A DNA stretch of 6,185 nucleotides from an uncultured Clostridia bacterium (GTDB lineage: Bacteria > Bacillota > Clostridia > Christensenellales > Borkfalkiaceae). Below, piece by piece: positions 1 through 4,592 of this stretch (the first letter of the stretch is position 1; each line of letters starts with the position of its first letter). The notes beneath the pieces were generated by a model. That model made no database searches, was not told the origin of the DNA, and saw nothing but the letters and a program-made list of their open reading frames with translations. A program made the position numbers and the translations under genes. The stretch covers positions 1 to 6,185 of the forward strand of contig CAMWHW010000062.1 of the NCBI GenBank assembly GCA_947174175.1. Reading direction: 5' to 3'.

Positions 1-239
1 ACGGACGAGTGCTCCTGCAAGTTATGACCTTCGCCGGGAATGTAAACGGTACCTTCCTGCTTGTTGGTCAGTCTTACCCTTGCAATCTTTCTTATAGCCG
101 AGTTAGGCTTTTTAGGAGTCGTGGTCGTAACCGAAAGGCAAACGCCGCGCTTCTGGGGGCAGTTGTCCAAAATGGGCGACTTGCTCTTGAAAACCTGCTT
201 TTCTCTGCCGTGCTTGATAAGCTGATTGATTGTGGGCAT
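1..239 (-). CDS. rpsL: 30S ribosomal protein S12, N-terminal part (3' end beyond window)
   Basis: Reading the minus strand from the ATG at 239-237 gives [15 protein letters not shown] and onward, which aligns without gaps to the start of bacterial S12. The family signatures CPQKRGVC (residues 27-34), [10 protein letters not shown] (39-48) and [10 protein letters not shown] (69-78) are all present. About 79 codons are visible of a protein usually near 125-140 residues long; the rest lies left of the window. S12 is part of the 30S decoding centre. Lys43, the classical streptomycin-resistance position (numbered with Met), is the wild-type Lys (codon AAA at 113-111), so this half shows no sign of that resistance. 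The start is fixed by a strong Shine-Dalgarno 7 nt upstream and by the alignment. rpsL normally heads the str operon (rpsL-rpsG-fusA-tuf); here it has its own promoter. Identification is essentially certain. Confidence 0.98.
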   Translation of the reverse strand, partial: MPTINQLIKHGREKQVFKSKSPILDNCPQKRGVCLSVTTTTPKKPNSAIRKIARVRLTNKQEGTVYIPGEGHNLQEHSS

Positions 240-246
240 TACTTGT

Positions 247-254
247 TCCTCCTT
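247..254 (-). promoter_or_regulatory. Ribosome binding site of rpsL
   Basis: On the minus strand AAGGAGGA lies 7 nt before the rpsL ATG. It is a near-perfect Shine-Dalgarno, as expected for a highly expressed ribosomal protein gene, and it confirms the start at 239. Confidence 0.93.
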
Positions 255-376
255 GTTTTACTCGACGCGGTTGAACGCGCCTGTGGAATATATTCTTGCT
301 TTGCACCTACCCTTAAAATGCAAAGGAGAAAGCGTGTTTTCGCAACACATAAAGACCCACCGTAAACAGTGAGCAA
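255..376 (-). promoter_or_regulatory. rpsL 5' leader with small hairpins
   Basis: From the predicted transcription start (about 375) to the rpsL Shine-Dalgarno there are roughly 120 nt of leader. Three inverted repeats are visible on the minus strand. GTGTT/AACAC with a 5-nt loop lies at 334-348. CTTTGCA/TGCAAAG, a perfect 7-bp stem with a 13-nt loop, lies at 299-325. A short CGCG/CGCG stem lies at 266-279. None is followed by a U-run, so none looks like a terminator. Ribosomal protein operons are often autoregulated through leader structure; whether this leader does so is inference. I could not match it to a named leader motif. Confidence 0.4.
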
Positions 377-381
377 CGATA

Positions 382-410
382 ATTCTAACAAAAGCGGAAT
401 AATTTGTCAA
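382..410 (-). promoter_or_regulatory. Strong sigma-70/sigma-A promoter of rpsL
   Basis: On the minus strand the -35 is TTGACA (410-405, perfect consensus), the spacer is exactly 17 nt, and the -10 is TAGAAT (387-382, one mismatch). It is preceded by TGT, giving an extended -10 (TGnTAGAAT). An AT-rich stretch at about 411-430 directly upstream of the -35 resembles an UP element. Transcription should begin near 375. This suggests that the str operon starts its own transcription here rather than depending on rpoBC readthrough. Confidence 0.85.
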
Positions 411-430
411 ACGATTTATATAAAATTTTT

Positions 431-440
431 TATGCGCATA
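431..440. repeat. 10-bp perfect palindrome upstream of the rpsL promoter
   Basis: TATGCGCATA is its own reverse complement and lies in otherwise AT-only sequence. It is centred about 60 bp upstream of the predicted rpsL start and just past the U-tract of the lipoprotein terminator. It could be an operator half-spaced from the promoter or simply chance. No matching second copy was noticed in the window. Confidence 0.3.
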
Positions 441-479
441 TTTTAAAAAGATAAGCGGCGGCAATTTCTGCCGCCGCTT
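440..479 (-). terminator. Rho-independent terminator of the lipoprotein gene
   Basis: An 11-bp perfect GC-rich stem (AAGCGGCGGCA at 453-463 pairing with TGCCGCCGCTT at 469-479) closes a 5-nt loop. Read on the minus strand it is followed by ATCTTTTTA, a U-rich tail. It begins 16 nt after the stop codon of the lipoprotein gene and should insulate that gene from the rpsL promoter 30 bp further on. Confidence 0.92.
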
Positions 480-494
480 GTTATATTAATCGTT

Positions 495-2414
495 TTAATT
501 CTTCGTGAAGTTGACGCTTGTATATTCTACTGTAAGTCCTCTGTTTGCAAACAGACACAAATACATATAATCGCCGTCAACCGAGGTTAAGTTAATATTC
601 TCAAACGTCTTTTCAACCGTACCGAATTTTACAGTTACGGTATTGCCCGCCTTGGTCATTTCAAGGTCAACCTCGGTATCTTTCGCAATGTCGGTAGCGA
701 GAGCAGTTCCGTTAACGACCGAGCCTCCATTGCGGCTGAAATTAGCGTAGTCTGCCGCATCCTTTTTGGTGAGAGCACCCGCCGTGATATAGTCTGTTTT
801 GAGCGATGAATCGGACTTATTGATATAAATGTCGTCTCGCAACATGATACCGAACGCCGCCTGATTAATCGATACCGACGCATCGAACGCAGTAACTTTT
901 GCGTGCGCAGTGATAGTGAAATCATCATCTTTGGATATCTGTTGGAATATAGCAGCTATACCGTCGCCGCCGCTTGCTATTTTACCCTTGCCTGCATATG
1001 CAACGGTAAATTTGCCAGAGGCAAACGTAGCCGTAAGGTTGCTTTCGCTGTATGAACCGCCAAGGTCGCCGAACGCCGTCTTATACCAGTCGCCTGTCAG
1101 GTTGTTATCGGCATTATTTGCGGGGTTAAAGCTTGAATAGCCGGTTTTAACGTAATTCTGATTGATTGCTCCGACGTATTCGTCAGCCTTTACGGGAGCT
1201 GAAATATTATCTTTTACTATGCCGGAAAGCGACGTGGTTTTGAGCGCGTTTGCAAGCTGATAAGCAACCATCTTTGCGCCGTATTTATTAATATGCGTTG
1301 CGTCTATGCTTTCAAAGTCGGGTAAAACGCTCGCGCCATACGGAGCATTTACTATGCCTCCCGCATATTTGCTTACGGAATGGAAGTAAGCCGCGTTATC
1401 ACCTGCCGCTTCCCAAGTAGTCTTGGTCAAGGTAGTCAAATCTACTACCGTAGTCTGCGTTTCCTCACCAAGCTCCTTCAACGCTTCGGGATAATTTCCT
1501 TCGCTCGTAATGTGAATTTCATTACCGGAATATCCGTCGTTTTTGGAGTCGTATCTGACTATTGGCGTGCAGATGATGGGTGTTGCGCCTCTATGCTTTG
1601 CAAGCTTTATATAATTTTCATTGAGTATATACTTCCACGAATCGCCCTTGTCGGTTACGGGTTCGTTGATGTTGCCGTTGGGGTCACCGAAACGGTTAGG
1701 CTCCACTTTCTCGTCGTTGTGTCCGAAACCTATAATGAGGTAGTCGCCCTGACCAATCGAATTAACGAGCGTCTGATAATTCTGTTCGCCCATTAAGCTT
1801 ACCGCGCTTCTGCCCGATATAGCGAGATTGACAACGTTTTCCGCCGTATAATTGAGGTACTCGTGAAGCTGAGTACCGTAGCCGTAACGGGGAAGGAATC
1901 TGTCGTTATCAAATTTCTGCGGTGACAGATTATAATCGCAAACCGTGGAATCGCCAACCACGTAGATCTTGCTTACGCCGTCGTCGGTAAAGCCATTATC
2001 CGTACCGTCCCACCCTTTTAAAGTCGTAGCTACGGGATTGTGATAATCGCAGGTATCGCACGTTACTTTATGTAAATTATAGGTATGCGTGTGCTCTTCT
2101 GGCGTAGGCGTAGGAGTGGGTGTCGGGGTAGGCGTAGGTGTCGGGGTGGGTGTCGGAGTAGGCGTAGGATTTCCCTGCTCAACAGTGCGCTCGTAGCCGC
2201 AGTCGTCACACTTGGTGTCCTTATCGTCTTCCCAGGTATGGTCCTTCTTTTCGTCGTGTTCGTCGGGATGGCAGGTCGCAACGTGATAGTGACCGCTGCC
2301 GTCCTCCGCCGCCGTCCACTTTTCCGCGTATGTATGGCTGTGTGCGCAACCCGCAAGCACGCCGCCCGCCATAACAAGCGAAACGAGTACGGGTAAAGTC
2401 TTTTTAATCTTCAT
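495..2414 (-). CDS. Secreted lipoprotein with SGNH/GDSL hydrolase domain (CE12-like rhamnogalacturonan acetylesterase family)
   Basis: 639 residues, complete. Residues 1-23 are a lipoprotein signal: basic MKIKK, a hydrophobic core, and lipobox LAGC with lipidated Cys23. Residues 23-77 are a His/Cys-rich module (HSHTY, HYH, CDDC). Residues 83-105 are a pure Pro-Thr linker. Residues 106-126 repeat a short His/Cys module (HTHTY, CDTC). Residues about 148-395 form the SGNH hydrolase: block I GDST with catalytic Ser156, block II Gly201 (SGRSA), block III GHND with Asn233, and DATH with Asp371 and His374. The spacing and the GDST, GHND and DxxH signatures match CE12 rhamnogalacturonan acetylesterase-like enzymes, so pectin or other polysaccharide deacetylation outside the cell is likely but not proven. 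Residues about 440-637 look like an all-beta sandwich (concanavalin/DUF1349-like by feel), perhaps carbohydrate binding. The gene has its own promoter and terminator. The ATG is supported by the signal peptide and a G-rich Shine-Dalgarno. It could instead deacetylate another glycan. Confidence 0.85.
   Translation of the reverse strand: MKIKKTLPVLVSLVMAGGVLAGCAHSHTYAEKWTAAEDGSGHYHVATCHPDEHDEKKDHTWEDDKDTKCDDCGYERTVEQGNPTPTPTPTPTPTPTPTPTPTPTPEEHTHTYNLHKVTCDTCDYHNPVATTLKGWDGTDNGFTDDGVSKIYVVGDSTVCDYNLSPQKFDNDRFLPRYGYGTQLHEYLNYTAENVVNLAISGRSAVSLMGEQNYQTLVNSIGQGDYLIIGFGHNDEKVEPNRFGDPNGNINEPVTDKGDSWKYILNENYIKLAKHRGATPIICTPIVRYDSKNDGYSGNEIHITSEGNYPEALKELGEETQTTVVDLTTLTKTTWEAAGDNAAYFHSVSKYAGGIVNAPYGASVLPDFESIDATHINKYGAKMVAYQLANALKTTSLSGIVKDNISAPVKADEYVGAINQNYVKTGYSSFNPANNADNNLTGDWYKTAFGDLGGSYSESNLTATFASGKFTVAYAGKGKIASGGDGIAAIFQQISKDDDFTITAHAKVTAFDASVSINQAAFGIMLRDDIYINKSDSSLKTDYITAGALTKKDAADYANFSRNGGSVVNGTALATDIAKDTEVDLEMTKAGNTVTVKFGTVEKTFENINLTSVDGDYMYLCLFANRGLTVEYTSVNFTKN
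2037..2099 (-). other. Second His/Cys-rich mini-module of the lipoprotein
   Basis: Residues 106-126 carry HTHTY followed by VTCDTCDYHNP. They echo the first module (HSHTY ... CDDCGYER at residues 25-75) with the middle missing. The CxxC pair and nearby His residues could bind a metal such as zinc; that is inference from residue spacing only. Confidence 0.5.
2100..2168 (-). repeat. Imperfect hexanucleotide repeat coding for a Thr-Pro linker
   Basis: Codons 83-105 read Pro-Thr eleven times and end in Pro. On the plus strand the DNA is a run of GGCGTA, GGTGTC and GGAGTG-type hexamers, with third-position variation between units. It forms an extended linker separating the two His/Cys modules. 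Thr-Pro tracts of this kind are common spacers in surface proteins of Gram-positive bacteria. The repeat could change length by slippage, though synonymous variation between units should slow that. Confidence 0.85.
2184..2348 (-). other. N-terminal His/Cys-rich module of the lipoprotein
   Basis: Residues 23-77, directly after the lipidated Cys, hold many His, acidic and Cys residues in the order HSHTY, HYHVATC, DEHDEKKDHTW, CDDCGYER. This type of short repeat occurs in surface proteins of gut Clostridia, from general familiarity. The CxxC and paired His suggest a zinc-ribbon-like metal site. The function is unknown to me. Confidence 0.5.
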
Positions 2415-2419
2415 AAATT

Positions 2420-2425
2420 CCCCCT
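2420..2425 (-). promoter_or_regulatory. Ribosome binding site of the lipoprotein gene
   Basis: On the minus strand AGGGGG stands 5 nt before the ATG, one mismatch from AGGAGG. The run of A on its 5' side should leave it unstructured. It supports the start at 2414, which also gives a textbook lipoprotein signal peptide. Confidence 0.7.
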
Positions 2426-2452
2426 TTTTTATTACATAATTATTATATTAAT

Positions 2453-2481
2453 ATTCTAGCAAAAGCCGCGAATTTTGTCAA
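2453..2481 (-). promoter_or_regulatory. Strong sigma-70/sigma-A promoter of the lipoprotein gene
   Basis: On the minus strand -35 TTGACA (2481-2476), a 17-nt spacer, and -10 TAGAAT (2458-2453) preceded by TGC (extended -10). The -35 begins 8 nt after the recG stop codon. The predicted start is near 2446, giving a leader of about 30 nt. The two hexamers, spacer length and the GCTTTTG run before the -10 are the same as in the rpsL promoter. I see no terminator between recG and this promoter, so recG transcripts may also run into the gene. Confidence 0.85.
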
Positions 2482-2489
2482 TAGCCAAA

Positions 2490-4496
2490 TCAGTTAAGTA
2501 TTACGTCCTTTAAGCTGTCGTACTTATCCAGAGCGGCGCGGCGCAGCGCGGTGGTATCGAACGCGCCCGAAAACGCGTCGTCCGAAATAGCCTTTGCCGT
2601 GAACACCGCCGAAACGGGGAAGCGCAGATTTTTCAGCTCGGTTAAAATTCTTCCGCTCTGGCGCGTGCCCATAAAGTCGCCGCCGCCCCTCAGCTTCAAA
2701 TCGAACTCGGCTATTGCAAAGCCGTCCGTATTGTTTTTGAGTACCGCAAGCCTTTCCCTTGCCATGTCGGAATCGTTGTCCGAAAGCAGGAAGCAGTAGC
2801 TCTTCACACTCCCCCTGCCGACGCGCCCCCTCAGCTGATGCAGCTGCGAAAGCCCGAACCTGTCGGCGTTGTAAATGACCATAACGGTGGCGTCGGGAAC
2901 GTCCACCCCCACCTCTATTACCGTGGTGGAAACCAGGCAGTCGTACTCCTTGTTTTTGAACGCCTCCATCACCTCGTCCTTTTTCTTGTCGTTCATCTTG
3001 CCGTGCAGAAGCCCGAAGCGCACCGTCGGCAAAGCCTTTTGCAAATCTTCCAAAAGCTCGGTGACGGACATCACCGTGCCCTCGTCGTCGCCCTCGATTT
3101 TGGGGCAGACGAAATAAGCCTGCCGCCCCCGTTTGGTTTCGCCGCCTATCCAGTTGAGCATATCCGCGTATCTGCTCTCTTTAATGATTGAAGTGGATAT
3201 ATCCTGCCTCAGACGCGGTTTTTCCTTTATGGTGGTGACGTCCAGGTCGCCGTAAAATACCAGCGAAAGCGTTCGGGGAATGGGCGTTGCGCTCATTACC
3301 AAACAGTCGCAGCCGTCGCCCTTTTCGGTGAGCGCCGACCTTTGCGCCACGCCGAAACGCTGCTGTTCGTCGCATACGACGAGTGAAAGATTTTTGAAAG
3401 CAACGTCCTTTTGCAGCACGGCGTGAGTGCCGCAGACGGCGTTCACCGTGCCGTCCTTCAAGCCCGCCTTAATCTCCCGCTTTTCCGCCGCGGAGGTCGA
3501 CCCCGACAAAAAGCGCACGTTATATTCGGGCAGATATTTTTTAAGCTGTTCGGCGTTCTGGCGGGCAAGCACCTCGGTGGGCGCAAGCATAGCCGCCTGA
3601 TATCCCGACTTTAACGCGGCGTATACCGCGGTGAGCGCAACCGCCGTCTTGCCGCAGCCTACGTCGCCCTGCAACAGTCTGTTCATAATTTTGGGCGAGC
3701 GGAAATCGGAAACAATTTCGCCGACGGCGCTCTTCTGTCCGTCGGTAAATTCAAAGGGGAAGCGGCTCAGAAACGCGTTGATATTTTCGTCGGTGACCGA
3801 GTATTTATTAAGCCTTGCAATCTCTCCGTCGCCCTTTATCACCTTGAACGCGGAGACCAGCAAAAAGTACTCCTCCACCGCAATTCTTTCGCTTGCCCCG
3901 TCAATATCCCCCTGCGAAAGTGGGTTATGCAACTTGTTATAGGCGTCTTTAAGGGGCGACAAGCCGTATTTGCGTTGAAGCGGCAAGGGAATTGCACTTA
4001 CGATATTCAGGTTCTTTAAAGCCTGCCTTACCGCCGTGCGCACCGCTCCCTGCGTAAGCGTACCCGACAGCGGATAGACGGGAAGTATGCCTTGGAGATT
4101 GCGCACCTTATCGCACTTTTCGAAAGTGGGATTGACAAGCGACGCGCCCATTCCGTATTTGTTCTGCACCCTGCCGTAAAATAAAAATTCGCCCGTGGTA
4201 AGCTTGGTTGCGACATACGGCTGGTTGAACCATATCGCCTGAAACAGTCCGTCCCCCTGGCGGCACAGCGCCTTGACGTAGGGGCGGCGCGCGTAGCGGT
4301 TGTTTTCGACGTTTAAAACCTCGCACGCGATTAAAATTTTGGAGTTGTGGTAGGCTTCGAAAATGGAATTGGTGCGCGTCAAATCTAGGAAGTCGCGCGG
4401 ATACAGCCGCACCAGATCTTCCTGCGAGAACACCCCCATTTTATTGAATTGCTTTTCACGCGCCTCGGACACGTACTTCAATTCCGTCAGTTTCAT
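2490..4496 (-). CDS. recG: ATP-dependent DNA helicase RecG
   Basis: 668 residues, complete, close to B. subtilis and E. coli RecG (about 680-690). RecG is a cytoplasmic superfamily 2 translocase that remodels stalled replication forks and branch-migrates Holliday junctions. Residues 1 to about 240 are the wedge/OB-fold region that grips the junction. The helicase motors follow: Q-motif-like FEFTDGQ (248-254), Walker A GDVGCGKT (277-284), APTEVLARQ (305-313), GTH (356-358), motif II DEQQ (376-379), SATPIPRTL (402-410), LLHGKM (496-501), STTVIEVGVDVPDA (523-536) and QLHQLRGRVGRG (551-562). The translocation element LRGGGDFMGTRQSG (602-615) is present. Motif II has Gln where RecG usually has His. 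The ATG at 4496 is forced: an in-frame TAG lies three codons upstream. No good Shine-Dalgarno is seen. It follows fakA, as expected in Bacillota. Confidence 0.97.
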   Translation of the reverse strand: MKLTELKYVSEAREKQFNKMGVFSQEDLVRLYPRDFLDLTRTNSIFEAYHNSKILIACEVLNVENNRYARRPYVKALCRQGDGLFQAIWFNQPYVATKLTTGEFLFYGRVQNKYGMGASLVNPTFEKCDKVRNLQGILPVYPLSGTLTQGAVRTAVRQALKNLNIVSAIPLPLQRKYGLSPLKDAYNKLHNPLSQGDIDGASERIAVEEYFLLVSAFKVIKGDGEIARLNKYSVTDENINAFLSRFPFEFTDGQKSAVGEIVSDFRSPKIMNRLLQGDVGCGKTAVALTAVYAALKSGYQAAMLAPTEVLARQNAEQLKKYLPEYNVRFLSGSTSAAEKREIKAGLKDGTVNAVCGTHAVLQKDVAFKNLSLVVCDEQQRFGVAQRSALTEKGDGCDCLVMSATPIPRTLSLVFYGDLDVTTIKEKPRLRQDISTSIIKESRYADMLNWIGGETKRGRQAYFVCPKIEGDDEGTVMSVTELLEDLQKALPTVRFGLLHGKMNDKKKDEVMEAFKNKEYDCLVSTTVIEVGVDVPDATVMVIYNADRFGLSQLHQLRGRVGRGSVKSYCFLLSDNDSDMARERLAVLKNNTDGFAIAEFDLKLRGGGDFMGTRQSGRILTELKNLRFPVSAVFTAKAISDDAFSGAFDTTALRRAALDKYDSLKDVILN

Positions 4497-4504
4497 AGCC
4501 GTCT

Positions 4505-4537
4505 AAAAATATAGGGAAGCGTTGGGCTTCCCTTTTT
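4505..4537. terminator. Bidirectional hairpin terminator between fakA and recG
   Basis: An 8-bp perfect stem (AGGGAAGC at 4513-4520 pairing with GCTTCCCT at 4526-4533) has a 5-nt loop. Read on the minus strand it is followed by ATATTTTTAG; read on the plus strand by TTTTTGG. It is 60 nt downstream of the fakA-like stop and fits a terminator for that gene. It also ends only 16 nt before the recG ATG, so it sits inside the recG leader and could attenuate recG. Confidence 0.75.
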
Positions 4538-4554
4538 GGTTTTCTATTCTTAAA

Positions 4555-4585
4555 TTTATACCACTATCCCTCGGATTAGTTACAA
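4555..4585 (-). promoter_or_regulatory. Candidate recG promoter with extended -10
   Basis: On the minus strand TGGTATAAA (4563-4555) is a good extended -10. A weak -35, TTGTAA (4585-4580), sits at a long 19-nt spacing. It lies just after the fakA-like stop and upstream of the hairpin. If used, transcription would begin near 4548 and the hairpin would be in the recG leader. It is weaker than the two TTGACA promoters in this window. Confidence 0.4.
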
Positions 4586-4592
4586 GCAAGTC

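Noticed and set aside
258..464. A 68-codon minus-strand frame spanning the rpsL upstream region
   Set aside because: It starts inside the terminator of the lipoprotein gene and runs through the rpsL promoter, so the upstream part would not be transcribed from that promoter. Only its last 30 codons are worth a mention, given as a finding.
2100..2168. Short repeats that might suggest a CRISPR array
   Set aside because: The units are contiguous hexamers with no spacers and lie inside a coding frame.
2085..2396. Plus- and minus-strand frames over the Thr-Pro repeat, giving Arg/Gly-rich or Arg/Pro/Leu-rich proteins
   Set aside because: They are alternative readings of the hexamer repeat. The lipoprotein frame has the signal peptide, the ribosome binding site and the catalytic domain.
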